From Novosphingobium sp. B1 (GTDB lineage Bacteria; Pseudomonadota; Alphaproteobacteria; Sphingomonadales; Sphingomonadaceae): a stretch of DNA of 64,000 nucleotides. Position 1 is the stretch's first letter; each line of letters begins with the position of its first letter. Below, in pieces: positions 9,816 to 18,305 of this stretch. The stretch spans positions 248,001 through 312,000 of the forward strand of contig NZ_FWXL01000003.1 of NCBI RefSeq assembly GCF_900176395.1, in the 5' to 3' direction. Both the position numbers and the translations under genes were made by a program. The notes below the pieces were generated by a model. It was not told the origin of the DNA and made no database searches. It worked only from the letters and a program-made list of their open reading frames with translations.

Positions 9816-10611
9816 CGCGGTCTTCGCGCTTGGCATTGTGCAGGGAAACGGCACGTTCGATGGCATTGGCCTGTTCTTCAGGTTCGAAACGTTCCCAACC
9901 ATCGCGGCCCAGTTTCTCCATTGGCCGGAATCGCACCTTGTATTGCATGCGCGCCGAACCTTCGACCCAGTAGCCGAGATAGACGTAGGGCAACCCGACG
10001 CGCCCTGCGCGTTGGATATGGTCGAGGATGATGAAGGTGCCAAGCCCTGACCGCGTCTCGTGTTGTGGATCGTAGAAACTGTAGATCATCGAGAGACCAT
10101 CGCCCTGCTCGTCGGTCAGACAGGCCCCTACCAGTCTTCCCGGCGAGCCGTCCGTGGTCGGCTCCCTGTATTCGATGACGTAACTCTTGACGGGAGTATG
10201 CTCGACCATGTCCGCGAAATCGATCTCGTCCATGGACGCCATCCCCCCGCCAGGGTGACGCACGGCAAGGTAACGCTGCAACAGCTCGAACTGTTCCGGC
10301 GTTGACCAAGGTTTGCAGATATTTACGACCAGATCGCGGTTCCGGTTCCAGATTCGTTTCTGCGTGCCCGAGGCCTTGAAGGCATCTGCCACCACGCGCA
10401 CCGATACGCAGGCGGTGCAGTCTATGCAGCTCGGGCGGTATGCAACGGTCTGGCTGCGACGGAAGCCGATGCGGCCAAGGGCATCGTTCAGTTCGTCGGC
10501 ATTGGGGCCCTTCAGCTCGGTGAAGACCTTCCGTTCGCTCCGTCCCGGAAGATACGGGCACGGCGAAGGGCTGGTCACGAAAAAGCGCGGGAAGCGGACG
10601 GGCGCGGTCAC
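9745..10611 (-). CDS. bpt: Aspartate/glutamate leucyl- or arginyl-transferase (Bpt/Ate)
   Basis: This 288-residue protein belongs to the arginyl-tRNA-protein transferase family, which adds an amino acid from aminoacyl-tRNA to the N-terminus of proteins with acidic N-terminal residues and marks them for ClpSAP degradation (N-degron pathway). Conserved features include [17 protein letters not shown] near the N-terminus, the Cys-rich [16 protein letters not shown], and the GNAT-like C-terminal half with SMIYSFYDP and [10 protein letters not shown]. The start is GTG at 10611. Bacterial Bpt and eukaryote-type Ate cannot be told apart with certainty by eye, but the length favours Bpt. The 3' end overlaps the presumed start of tamA. 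Confidence 0.9.
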   Translation of the reverse strand: MTAPVRFPRFFVTSPSPCPYLPGRSERKVFTELKGPNADELNDALGRIGFRRSQTVAYRPSCIDCTACVSVRVVADAFKASGTQKRIWNRNRDLVVNICKPWSTPEQFELLQRYLAVRHPGGGMASMDEIDFADMVEHTPVKSYVIEYREPTTDGSPGRLVGACLTDEQGDGLSMIYSFYDPQHETRSGLGTFIILDHIQRAGRVGLPYVYLGYWVEGSARMQYKVRFRPMEKLGRDGWERFEPEEQANAIERAVSLHNAKREDRDERDIKGSLKDGVHGAQERYVHS

Positions 10612-10827
10612 GACGAGGCTGATGCTCCTGACGCCGGACTATCCAGCGTGCCAACAACAAACATGCAACAGAGCAAGCATTCCTAAAAGACCCTTAACCA
10701 CGATATTGCGCACAATCGCCCGCGCAATCGGGGCCATAACGGCGCTTATCCGGTTGGTTCTGTGCCCAGTCCGGATACAGGACACCCGCCCGTTCAAAAG
10801 TTAACGCCGATCAGCGCCCGCAGCAGG

Positions 10828-12078
10828 TCACCCCAGCTCGACCTGCTCGAGATCGTAGCCCTTGGCGCGCAGGCCGGCGACAAGCTTCTCGATCTGTTCG
10901 CGATCGCGTGCCTCGCACTCGATCTCGGCGGTCAGGCCCTTGGCCGGCAGCGAGGTGAAAATGCGCTGGTGCCAGACTTCCAGGATGTTGACCTGATGGC
11001 GGTTGAACTCCTCCACCACCTTGAACAGCGCGCCCGGACGATCCTGCAGCGTGATGCGCAGACGGCCCAGCCGCCCCGACCGCGCCAGATCGCGCAGCAG
11101 CACGTTGGCGAGCAGGCGCGTATCGATATTGCCGCCACACAGCACCACGCCCACCTTGCGTCCGGCGAAGCGCTTCTTGTGGGTCATCACCGCGGCAAGG
11201 CCGGCGGCGCCCGCGCCCTCGACCACCGTCTTCTCGATCTGCAGAAGCAGCGCCACCGCACTTTCGAGCGCCGCTTCACCCACCAGCACCACGTCGTCGA
11301 CGATCTCGGCCAGCACCTTGCTGGTGAACGCGCCCGGCTCCTTCACCGCGATGCCTTCAGCCAGCGTGTCACCGCCACAAGGCAGTTCGAGATGCTTGAG
11401 CTTGGCATACATCGATGGAAACAGTTGCGCCTGTACGCCGATCAACCCGATCCCCGGCTTGATCCCGCGAGCCGCCGTGCCCATGCCCGAAAGCAGCCCG
11501 CCGCCGCCGATCGGCACCACCAGCGTCTCGATCTCGGGGGCATCCTCGAGCATCTCGAGCGCCACGGTGCCCTGCCCTGCGGCCACGCGCGGATCGTCGA
11601 AGGGATGGACGAACGTAAGGCCCAGTTCGCCTTCCAGCTTGCGCGCATGAGCATAGGCGTCGTCGAAGGTCTCGCCTTCCAGCACCACCTTGCCGCCCAC
11701 CGCCTCGGTCTGCATGACCTTCACCGTCGGCGTGGTGCGCGGCATCACGATCGTCACCGGCACACCCAGCCGCGTGCCGTGATAGCTAAGACCTTGCGCG
11801 TGGTTGCCTGCCGAAGCCGCGATCACGCCGCGTGCGCGCTGTTCATCATCGAGCTGCAAGAGCGCATTGAGCGCACCGCGCTCCTTGTAGGCGGCAGTGA
11901 ACTGCTGGTTTTCGAACTTCAGCCAGATGTCAGCGCCGGTGATCGCGCTCAGCGTCTTGCTGTACATGGTCGGCGTACGCACGACCTGGCCGGAAATTCG
12001 CTCCGCCGCCGCGCGTACATCGGCGAGGGTCAGCAGGGACGAGGCCTGCGCTGCGGGCTTGAGCGCTGTATTTTCCAT
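10828..12078 (-). CDS. ilvA: Threonine ammonia-lyase with C-terminal ACT domain
   Basis: This 416-residue PLP enzyme of fold type II converts L-threonine to 2-oxobutanoate and ammonia, the first step towards isoleucine. Visible are the PLP lysine in AAYKERGALN (about residue 66), the SAGNHAQG substrate loop, the glycine-rich phosphate loop PIGGGGLLSG, and the C-terminal serine/glycine region VVLCGGNID. A single ACT-like domain (about 335-416, LRITLQDRPGALFKVVEEF) follows, as in short threonine dehydratases rather than the two-ACT biosynthetic E. coli IlvA. Regulation by an amino acid is plausible but not shown. The ATG at 12078 is clear; the gene appears monocistronic. Confidence 0.9.
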   Translation of the reverse strand: MENTALKPAAQASSLLTLADVRAAAERISGQVVRTPTMYSKTLSAITGADIWLKFENQQFTAAYKERGALNALLQLDDEQRARGVIAASAGNHAQGLSYHGTRLGVPVTIVMPRTTPTVKVMQTEAVGGKVVLEGETFDDAYAHARKLEGELGLTFVHPFDDPRVAAGQGTVALEMLEDAPEIETLVVPIGGGGLLSGMGTAARGIKPGIGLIGVQAQLFPSMYAKLKHLELPCGGDTLAEGIAVKEPGAFTSKVLAEIVDDVVLVGEAALESAVALLLQIEKTVVEGAGAAGLAAVMTHKKRFAGRKVGVVLCGGNIDTRLLANVLLRDLARSGRLGRLRITLQDRPGALFKVVEEFNRHQVNILEVWHQRIFTSLPAKGLTAEIECEARDREQIEKLVAGLRAKGYDLEQVELG

Positions 12079-12115
12079 GGCCGCGCCCTAACGGAAAGCG
12101 CCGCCGATGGGAACC

Positions 12116-12493
12116 TCAAGCTTCGCCCGACGCCCGCGCAAAATGCCGAAAAACCGTCACAGGCACGAGCGCGATGAAAATGGCGAAGCTGTCAGCCACC
12201 CAATCGCGCCAATCCGAATCGCGATGCAGGGCCGGGATGGCCTGGACGACCTCGATCCCCGCCCCAAACATCGAAAGGTAGAGCGCCGCCTTGCCAAGCC
12301 GTGTTTGCGGCCATCCTACGCCAGCCAGCACCGTCAGGGTAAAGAACGCCAGCATGTGCTGGATCTTGTCGCCAAGTTCGGGGCCGGGAAGCTGTGGCGG
12401 CTTGGGCAGGACGGCCATGACCAGCGCAAAGATCAGCGCCGGCCAGAACAATGCCCGCGAAAGCCGCGACAGGTTTTTAGCAATGCGCGTCAT
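12116..12493 (-). CDS. VanZ-like integral membrane protein
   Basis: This 125-residue membrane protein has about four hydrophobic segments and the VanZ-like pattern: DKIQHMLAFFTL after the first helix, an acidic GAGIEVVQAI in the third, and DWRDWVADSFAI before the last. VanZ-like proteins are widespread, and their biochemical role outside teicoplanin resistance is unclear, so no resistance function is implied. The ATG at 12493 faces the divergent dehydrogenase gene across a short shared promoter region. Confidence 0.75.
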   Translation of the reverse strand: MTRIAKNLSRLSRALFWPALIFALVMAVLPKPPQLPGPELGDKIQHMLAFFTLTVLAGVGWPQTRLGKAALYLSMFGAGIEVVQAIPALHRDSDWRDWVADSFAIFIALVPVTVFRHFARASGEA

Positions 12494-12569
12494 CGCGGTC
12501 GCTATGCGGCACCCGCGCTATGGTGCGCAAGGGCTGGCGCAAGGCCCGAAACCGGATATGAAAGCGGGC

Positions 12570-13496
12570 ATGAGCGCACAGTCACCGGCCGAACCGCCCC
12601 CCTCACCCGCGAACGTATCCTTTCTTGGCCTTGGGGTCATGGGAGGCGCAATGGCTCGTCACCTCGGCAATGCCGGACATCGCCTGACGATCTACAACCG
12701 CACCCCGGCCCGGGCCGAAGCCTGGCAGCAAGCCAACCCCGGCCTTGCCGCGCACGTCGCCGCCAGCCCTGCCGAAGCGGCCGATGGCGCCGACGTTGTC
12801 ATCACCTGCGTGGGCAATGACGATGATCTCGCCGATGTCGTGCTCAGCCCCAATGGCGTTTTTTCCACGCTCAAGCGGGGCGCGCTCTATATCGACCACA
12901 CCACGGTTTCGGCGCGCATCGCTCGCCAGATCGCGGTCGAAGGACGCGACAAGGAACTGCTCTGCGTCGATGCTCCGGTGACCGGCGGCCAATCGGGCGC
13001 CGAGGCGGGAACGCTTGCGATCATGTGCGGCGGCAGTGCCCGCGCTGTCGACGCTGCCCGCCCCATCCTGTCTGCCTATGCCAAGCGCGTCGTCCATGTC
13101 GGCAAGTCCGGCGCGGGGCAGACCGCCAAGATGGCCAATCAGATGTGCATTGCCGGCACGTTGGCCGGTCTGTCCGAAGCCATCCGCTTCGCCCAGATCG
13201 CCCATCTCGATCTCGACAAGGTGTTCGAGGCGATCTCGGGCGGCGCGGCGCAATCCTGGCAGATGGACAACCGCTTCCACACGATGGCCAAGGACGAATT
13301 CGACTTCGGCTTTGCCGTGGACTGGATGCGCAAGGACCTGGGCCTTGCCATGGATGAGGCGCGCAACCTTGGCGCCAGCGTGCCGGTGACGGCGCTTGTC
13401 GACCAGTTCTATGTCGACGTGCAGGCGATGGGCTACGGCCGCGAAGATACGAGCGCGCTGATCCGCCGCCTCCCCCATCGGGCGAAAAAGGCATGA
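12570..13496 (+). CDS. Beta-hydroxyacid dehydrogenase (3-hydroxyisobutyrate dehydrogenase family)
   Basis: This protein of about 308 residues is an NAD(P)-dependent dehydrogenase of the 3-hydroxyisobutyrate/6-phosphogluconate family. The N-terminal Rossmann motif FLGLGVMGGAMARHL is followed by VDAPVTGGQSGAEAGTL, the substrate-binding signature, and the catalytic lysine in GQTAKMANQM. The length is normal for the family. Likely substrates are short 3-hydroxy acids such as 3-hydroxyisobutyrate, tartronate semialdehyde or glyoxylate, but the exact one is not readable. An in-frame ATG at 12558 would add four residues; I prefer 12570. The stop overlaps the start of the amidohydrolase (ATGA), so the two are probably one operon. 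Confidence 0.88.
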   Translation: MSAQSPAEPPPSPANVSFLGLGVMGGAMARHLGNAGHRLTIYNRTPARAEAWQQANPGLAAHVAASPAEAADGADVVITCVGNDDDLADVVLSPNGVFSTLKRGALYIDHTTVSARIARQIAVEGRDKELLCVDAPVTGGQSGAEAGTLAIMCGGSARAVDAARPILSAYAKRVVHVGKSGAGQTAKMANQMCIAGTLAGLSEAIRFAQIAHLDLDKVFEAISGGAAQSWQMDNRFHTMAKDEFDFGFAVDWMRKDLGLAMDEARNLGASVPVTALVDQFYVDVQAMGYGREDTSALIRRLPHRAKKA

Positions 13497-15187
13497 GGCC
13501 GGTCCGCGCAGCGCTGGCAGCGCTTCTCCTGTCGACCGCCCCGGCGGCCATGGCCGATACGCTGATCGACAACGTCCGCGGCACGACGATTGGCGCAAAC
13601 GGGCAGGTCGAACAGTTTACCGGCCTCCTGTTCGACAGCGCCGGCACCGTCAAGCGCGTCATCCGCGCGGGCGAAAAGCAGCCCAAGGCGCGCAAGGATT
13701 ATCAATACCATCTCGATGGCAAGGGCCGCGTCATGCTTCCCGGCATGATCGATGCGCACGTCCATGTCATGGAGATGGGCCTTGCTGCACTAAGCCTTGA
13801 TCTGTCGGACACGACATCGCTGGCAGATGCGCTTAACCGCATCGCCAAATTTGCCGCCGACCACCCGGACCGGCCATGGATCGTCGGCCGTGGCTGGAAC
13901 CAGGAAACCTGGCAGCTGGGCCGCTTCCCTACCGCTTCCGAACTCGATGCCGTCACCGGCGGTCGGCCTGTGTGGCTGGAACGGGTCGACGGGCACGCTG
14001 GCTGGGCCAATACCGCCGCTCTGAAGGCAGCCGGCGTTTCGGCAGCCACGAAGGACCCGGCCGGAGGTCAGATCGATCGTGGAGCCGATGGTGCGCCACG
14101 CGGTGTGTTCGTCGATGCGGCGATGGATCTGATCAAGGAAAAGGTGCCCTCGCCTCGTCCCGAGGATCGCGATCTTGCCCTCGCCAGCGCCCAGCAATTG
14201 CTGTTCAAGCGCGGCGTGACGGCAGTGGCAGACATGGGCACCTCGATCGAGGACTGGCAGGCATTCCGTCGTGCCGGGGATGCTAACCGGCTCTATGTCC
14301 GCATTATGGCCTATGCCATGGGCACGCAGCAGATGACGCTGATTGCCGGCTCGGCGCCCTCGCCGTGGCTTTACCAGGATCGATTGCGGCTCAATGGCGT
14401 GAAGCTTTACGTTGACGGAGCGCTCGGCTCGCGGGGCGCGTGGCTGAAGGCTCCCTATGCCGATGCGCCGGGCACGCGCGGACTGCCGCAGCTCAACCAG
14501 ACCCAGCTTGGCAATCTCATGAGTCGCGCGGCGATGGACAATTTCCAGGTTGCCATTCACGCCATCGGCGATCAGGCCAATGCCACGGTTATCGGCGCCA
14601 TCACGGACCTTGCGGAAACCTACAAGGGTGACCGGCGCTGGCGCATCGAACATGCCCAGATCGTCGATCCGAAGGACTTCGGGCGGTTTGCGGCAAGCGG
14701 CGCGATTGCATCCGTGCAACCTGTTCACCAGACCTCCGACAGGCTCATGGCCGAGGTGCGACTGGGTCCTGATCGGCTTGCAGGTGCCTATGCCTGGAAG
14801 TCGCTGCGCAATGCCAACGTCCGCCTCGCATTCGGTTCCGACGCACCGGTCGAGGTCTCGGACCCCTGGGCCGGGCTGGCTGCAGCAATCAGTCGTCAGG
14901 GGCCCGATGGTCAACCTGCCGGCGGGTGGCAGCCGCAGGAACGCCTGAGCCCTGCAGAAGCGCTCGCCGCCTTTACCACCGGCGCGGCCTATGCGGGCTT
15001 TGCCGAAGGAAAGTTCGGTCGTCTGGCTCCCGGTCTGCGCGCCGATTTCGTGCTGGTCGATACAGATCCGCTCACCGCAAGCCCTGCACAGGTGAGGGCC
15101 ACCAAGGTCATCGAAACGTGGATTGGCGGGGGCCTCGTCTGGTCCGCCGAAAAAGGGTTGGAAACAACACAAGGGCAAGTGCGTTAG
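13493..15187 (+). CDS. Exported amidohydrolase 3-family metal-dependent hydrolase
   Basis: This 564-residue protein carries a signal peptide (RAALAALLLSTAPAAMA). The mature part is an amidohydrolase of the amidohydrolase-3/YtcJ type. Metal ligands are visible as DAHVHV (about residue 86), HAIGDQA, IEHAQI and FGSDAPVE, and the C-terminal GRLAPGLRADFVLVD segment rebuilds the small beta domain. Such enzymes hydrolyse C-N bonds in amides or cyclic compounds, and the substrate is unknown. The signal sequence places it in the periplasm or on the membrane. The ATG at 13493 overlaps the upstream dehydrogenase stop by four bases, which suggests a shared catabolic role. Confidence 0.9.
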   Translation: MRPVRAALAALLLSTAPAAMADTLIDNVRGTTIGANGQVEQFTGLLFDSAGTVKRVIRAGEKQPKARKDYQYHLDGKGRVMLPGMIDAHVHVMEMGLAALSLDLSDTTSLADALNRIAKFAADHPDRPWIVGRGWNQETWQLGRFPTASELDAVTGGRPVWLERVDGHAGWANTAALKAAGVSAATKDPAGGQIDRGADGAPRGVFVDAAMDLIKEKVPSPRPEDRDLALASAQQLLFKRGVTAVADMGTSIEDWQAFRRAGDANRLYVRIMAYAMGTQQMTLIAGSAPSPWLYQDRLRLNGVKLYVDGALGSRGAWLKAPYADAPGTRGLPQLNQTQLGNLMSRAAMDNFQVAIHAIGDQANATVIGAITDLAETYKGDRRWRIEHAQIVDPKDFGRFAASGAIASVQPVHQTSDRLMAEVRLGPDRLAGAYAWKSLRNANVRLAFGSDAPVEVSDPWAGLAAAISRQGPDGQPAGGWQPQERLSPAEALAAFTTGAAYAGFAEGKFGRLAPGLRADFVLVDTDPLTASPAQVRATKVIETWIGGGLVWSAEKGLETTQGQVR

Positions 15188-15294
15188 GGGCGCGACGCGG
15201 AAGGCTGAGGGGCACTCCCGAAGCTGCGTTGCGGAACCCGCCCTCTCACCCCACGGTTTCGCGAGCCTTGCGAGGTTCTGATACCAGAAGTTTC

Positions 15295-15320
15295 GAAACG
15301 GGGGCTGCGGCCCCCGTTTC
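15295..15320. terminator. Hairpin between convergent genes
   Basis: A perfect 11-bp stem, GAAACGGGGGC (15295-15305) with GCCCCCGTTTC (15310-15320), closes a TGCG tetraloop between the amidohydrolase and tatC stops. There is no long T run on either side, so it may be a weak or Rho-assisted bidirectional terminator. Confidence 0.6.
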
Positions 15321-15322
15321 AT

Positions 15323-16141
15323 TTACGGCAACAGCGGCGGGGTTTCGCCAGCGGCCAGCGCGGCAGCTTCAGCCTCTTCCTCGGCACGGCGCTTGGCGTC
15401 GGCCTTTTCGGTGAAGCGCATGAGCAGCAACGTACCTTCGAACAGGAACAGCAGCGGGATGGCCAGCATCAGCTGCGACACCACGTCGGGCGGAGTCGCA
15501 ACGGTCGCCACGGCAAAGATCACCACGATCGCATAGCGGCGCGCCTTTACCAGTTGCTCGCGGCTGACGATCCCGGCGCGGTTGAGCAGCATGAGCAGTA
15601 CCGGCAACAGGAAGCTGATCCCGAACGCCAGAATGAACTGCATGACGAGGCTCAGGTAATCACCAGTACCGGGCAATGCCTCAAGCTGCAGGCCACCCTT
15701 GTTGCCCTCGAAGCCGAGGAACCACTTGAACGCGGTCGGCATGACGATGAAGTAGGCAAGGCTCGCGCCTGCCGTGAACAGGATCGGCGTAGCGAACAGG
15801 AACGGCAGGAACGCCTTCTTCTCGCGCGCATAGAGCCCGGGCGCAACAAAGGCCCACAATTGGTTGGCGATAACCGGAAAACTGACGAAGAACGCCGCAA
15901 ACATCGAAACCTTGAGCTCGACGAAGAAGGCCTCGTAGAGCTTGGTGTAGATCAGCTTGCCCTGTCCCGGCGGAAAGGCATGGACGAGCGGACGCGCCAG
16001 AAGGGCGAATATGTCGTCAGCAAAATAGAAGCTGATCGCAAAGGCTACCGCCAGCGCGTAGACGCAGCGCAGCAGACGCGTGCGCAGTTCCAGCAGATGG
16101 TCGAGCAGCGGGGCCTGCGTCTCGTCGATGTCGGAGATCAC
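15323..16141 (-). CDS. tatC: TatC, twin-arginine translocase receptor subunit
   Basis: This 272-residue, six-helix inner-membrane protein is the signal-peptide receptor of the Tat pathway, which exports folded proteins. The N-terminus carries the conserved DHLLELRTRLLRC amphipathic stretch. Other TatC marks are the FVELKVSMFAAFFVSFPV region (about 74-91), the LWAFVAPGLYAREKK loop, and PPDVVSQLMLAIP near the last helices. The tail is Ala/Glu-rich and charged. The start is GTG at 16141, overlapping the tatB stop (GTGA). It is the last gene of tatA-tatB-tatC. Confidence 0.96.
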   Translation of the reverse strand: MISDIDETQAPLLDHLLELRTRLLRCVYALAVAFAISFYFADDIFALLARPLVHAFPPGQGKLIYTKLYEAFFVELKVSMFAAFFVSFPVIANQLWAFVAPGLYAREKKAFLPFLFATPILFTAGASLAYFIVMPTAFKWFLGFEGNKGGLQLEALPGTGDYLSLVMQFILAFGISFLLPVLLMLLNRAGIVSREQLVKARRYAIVVIFAVATVATPPDVVSQLMLAIPLLFLFEGTLLLMRFTEKADAKRRAEEEAEAAALAAGETPPLLP

Positions 16142-16542
16142 GGCAGCGGGGTCTCCGGCTTGGCAACCTTTTCCTCAGGCGGCATCGGACCGATCATGAC
16201 CGGGTCGGCCGCGTGGGGGGCATCGGCTGGCAGCGGATGCGGGAACGGATCGTTCTGGTCCTCGGCGGCGGCAACAGTCTGACCTTGCGCTGCGGCGGCT
16301 TCCTGCGCGGCAGTCTCGCGCATGATCCGCTCGTTCTGTTCCTTCCACTTGCGCTCCATCTCTTCCATCTCCGCCTCGCGGATCATGGTCTCGATTCCAG
16401 CCTTGAAGTGGTTGGAGACGCGGCGCATCTTTGCCACCCAGCGCCCCGCGGTACGCAGGGCCATGGGCAGATCCTTCGGGCCGATCACCACGATCGCCAC
16501 GATGACCAGCACCAGAAGTTCGGACGCGCCGATGTCAAACAC
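16138..16542 (-). CDS. tatB: TatB, twin-arginine translocase subunit
   Basis: This 134-residue protein has a single N-terminal helix (MFDIGASELLVLVIVAIVVI), then the GPKDLPMALRTAGRW hinge and amphipathic helix typical of TatB, and a long charged cytoplasmic tail rich in Glu, Ala and Pro. TatB pairs with TatC to bind twin-arginine signal peptides. The glutamate at position 8 of the membrane helix is the conserved TatB residue. The start codon is GTG at 16542. The gene lies between tatA and tatC. Confidence 0.95.
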   Translation of the reverse strand: MFDIGASELLVLVIVAIVVIGPKDLPMALRTAGRWVAKMRRVSNHFKAGIETMIREAEMEEMERKWKEQNERIMRETAAQEAAAAQGQTVAAAEDQNDPFPHPLPADAPHAADPVMIGPMPPEEKVAKPETPLP

Positions 16543-16569
16543 GGCCCTGTCGCCTTGCTTTAGAGCCGC

Positions 16570-16818
16570 TTAGTTCGCGTGATCTGTCGACGTCGGGGTC
16601 GGCGCGGCAGCCGATGTCGGCGCTGCGGGCGGCGGCGTCTGCTGGATCTGGGCTGGCGGCGGGGTGACGGGCTTGTGGTCCTCGTCGTTCATGCCCTGCT
16701 TGAAGCTTTTGATGCCCTTGCCAAAATCGCCCATCATCTCGGAAATGCGGCCGCGCCCGAACAGGACCAAAACGACCAGCGCCAGCACGATCAGGTGCGG
16801 AAGGGAAAGACCACCCAT
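16570..16818 (-). CDS. tatA: TatA, twin-arginine translocase pore subunit
   Basis: This 82-residue protein has one short N-terminal helix ([20 protein letters not shown]), followed by the amphipathic helix [19 protein letters not shown] with the conserved FGKGIKSFK core, and a Pro/Thr/Ala-rich tail. TatA oligomerises to form the translocation path once TatBC has bound a substrate. The ATG at 16818 follows AAAGGAGTTGG, a strong ribosome binding site. It is the first gene of the tat operon; scpB ends 66 bases upstream, so read-through from scpAB is likely. Confidence 0.95.
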   Translation of the reverse strand: MGGLSLPHLIVLALVVLVLFGRGRISEMMGDFGKGIKSFKQGMNDEDHKPVTPPPAQIQQTPPPAAPTSAAAPTPTSTDHAN

Positions 16819-16884
16819 AAAACCAACTCCTTTGCGTGCCCTAGATAAGGGTCGCGTGCGCCACTTGCCAGTTCTAACGTGAAC

Positions 16885-17496
16885 TCAGTCTGAGTTGTCC
16901 TCGCCAGACGGATCAATCGCCTCCGTGTCGCCATCCTCGCCGCCCGTCAAGGTCGCAAACGCCTCCTCGACCGGATCGAGCAGGCCGGCAGCGCGCAATT
17001 CCTCGATACCGGGCAGGTCGCGCCGGGAGGAGAGGCCGAAATGCGTGAGAAACTCGGGGGTTGTCGCGTAGATCGTCGGGCGACCGGGCACTTCGCGCCG
17101 TCCGGCAATGCGGATCCAGCCTGCTTCCATCAACACGTCGAGCGTACCCTTGGCGGTCTGCACCCCGCGAATCGCCTCGATCTCGGCGCGGCTTACCGGT
17201 TCGTGATAAGCGATGATCGCCAGCGCCTCGGTTGCCGCGCGGGACAGGCGCTTGGGCTCTTCCTTCTCGCGCCGAAGCAGGTGGGCAAGATCCGGCGCGG
17301 TCTGGAAGTGCCAGCGCCCGCCACGCTCGACAAGGTGAATGCCACGTTCGGCATAGGTGAGGCACAGGTTGGCCAAGGTTGCGCCCACGTCGGCCCCGCC
17401 CAGATGCAGGGAAATCTCACCCGCCGACATTGGCTGCTCGGCCGCGAACAGCGTTGCCTCGACCGCGCGTTCGAGATCGTCCGGACGCGCCTTCAT
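16885..17496 (-). CDS. scpB: ScpB, segregation and condensation protein B
   Basis: This 203-residue winged-helix kleisin-interacting protein is part of the SMC-ScpA-ScpB condensin that organises and segregates chromosomes. Conserved segments include ERAVEATLFAAEQPMS at the N-terminus, LSRAATEALAIIAYHEPVSRAEIEAIRG (quoted here only by its ends, LSRAATEAL and IEAIRG), and the second winged helix with GRREVPGRPTIYATTPEFL near 130-148. The ATG at 17496 overlaps the scpA stop, giving translational coupling. The acidic C-terminal tail is ordinary for the family. Confidence 0.94.
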   Translation of the reverse strand: MKARPDDLERAVEATLFAAEQPMSAGEISLHLGGADVGATLANLCLTYAERGIHLVERGGRWHFQTAPDLAHLLRREKEEPKRLSRAATEALAIIAYHEPVSRAEIEAIRGVQTAKGTLDVLMEAGWIRIAGRREVPGRPTIYATTPEFLTHFGLSSRRDLPGIEELRAAGLLDPVEEAFATLTGGEDGDTEAIDPSGEDNSD

Positions 17497-18305
17497 GCCG
17501 CTTTTCCAACACCGGATGCGGCGCGCAACAAGAGCGGACCGAACGCCTGCTCCTGCGCCAGCTCGGCCCTGCCCTGCTTGGCCAGCTCGAGCGCGGCAAG
17601 GAAGCTCGATGCCATTGCGGACTTGCGCAGTTGCGGATCGGCCTCAGCGGGCAGGAACGCCCGAAGATCGGTCCATTCAATAGCGATTCCAAGCATTTGC
17701 GATACACGGGCCAGCGCCGCGTCGAGCGTGACCACCGCGCGTTCGCGCACCATGTGGACGACTGGCTGGCTGCGCAGCTTGATCGCGCCATAGGCCTGGA
17801 TCAACGAAAAGACGTCGCACTTCCACAGTGCCTTGCGATCGACGCGCAGACCTTCGGGCGCGCCCCGCAGGAAAACGTCGCGCCCGGTGCGGTCCCGCCC
17901 CATCAGCCGTGCTCCCGCCTCTCGCATCGCGCCAAGCCGCTGCAGCCGCAATTGCAGCTTCAGCGCCAGTTCCTCGGGGCTTGGCTGCACTTCGGGGTCG
18001 CGCGGCAGCAGCAGCATCGACTTGAGGTAGGCGAGCCAGGCTGCCATCACCAGATAGTCGGCGGCGACCTCAAGCTTGAGCGCCTCGGCCCGCTCGATGT
18101 AGTCAAGGTATTGGCCGACGAGATCTAGGATCGAGATCGTGCGCAGGTCCACCTTCTGCCGGCGCGCCAGTTCGAGGAGGAGGTCGAGCGGCCCTTCCCA
18201 GCCATCGAGTTCGAGATAAAGCGCCGCATCGCCAGCCGGCGCCGCACCCACGCCGTCCCACGCCTCGTCGCCTTCGAACAGTACGGGCGAGGCCGCATCG
18301 ACCAT
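17493..18305 (-). CDS. scpA: ScpA, segregation and condensation protein A (kleisin)
   Basis: This 270-residue kleisin subunit bridges the SMC heads in bacterial condensin. The N-terminal domain contains the hallmark GWEGPLDLLLELARRQKVDL near residue 34, followed by the ILDLVGQYLDYI helix and AADYLVMAAWLAYLKSMLLL. The C-terminal winged helix lies at about 205-250. The ATG at 18305 overlaps the nagZ stop and the gene's own stop overlaps scpB, so nagZ-scpA-scpB form one translationally coupled unit. An Ala/Gly-rich N-terminal extension of about 25 residues precedes the conserved part. Confidence 0.94.
   Translation of the reverse strand: MVDAASPVLFEGDEAWDGVGAAPAGDAALYLELDGWEGPLDLLLELARRQKVDLRTISILDLVGQYLDYIERAEALKLEVAADYLVMAAWLAYLKSMLLLPRDPEVQPSPEELALKLQLRLQRLGAMREAGARLMGRDRTGRDVFLRGAPEGLRVDRKALWKCDVFSLIQAYGAIKLRSQPVVHMVRERAVVTLDAALARVSQMLGIAIEWTDLRAFLPAEADPQLRKSAMASSFLAALELAKQGRAELAQEQAFGPLLLRAASGVGKAA

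Noticed and set aside
10762..12177. 471-codon plus-strand frame over the threonine ammonia-lyase gene
   Set aside because: The opposite strand encodes an enzyme with all expected motifs, and the plus frame looks like the usual high-GC mirror frame.
12603..13598. 331-codon minus-strand frame over the beta-hydroxyacid dehydrogenase
   Set aside because: The plus-strand gene has Rossmann, substrate and catalytic motifs; the minus frame has none.
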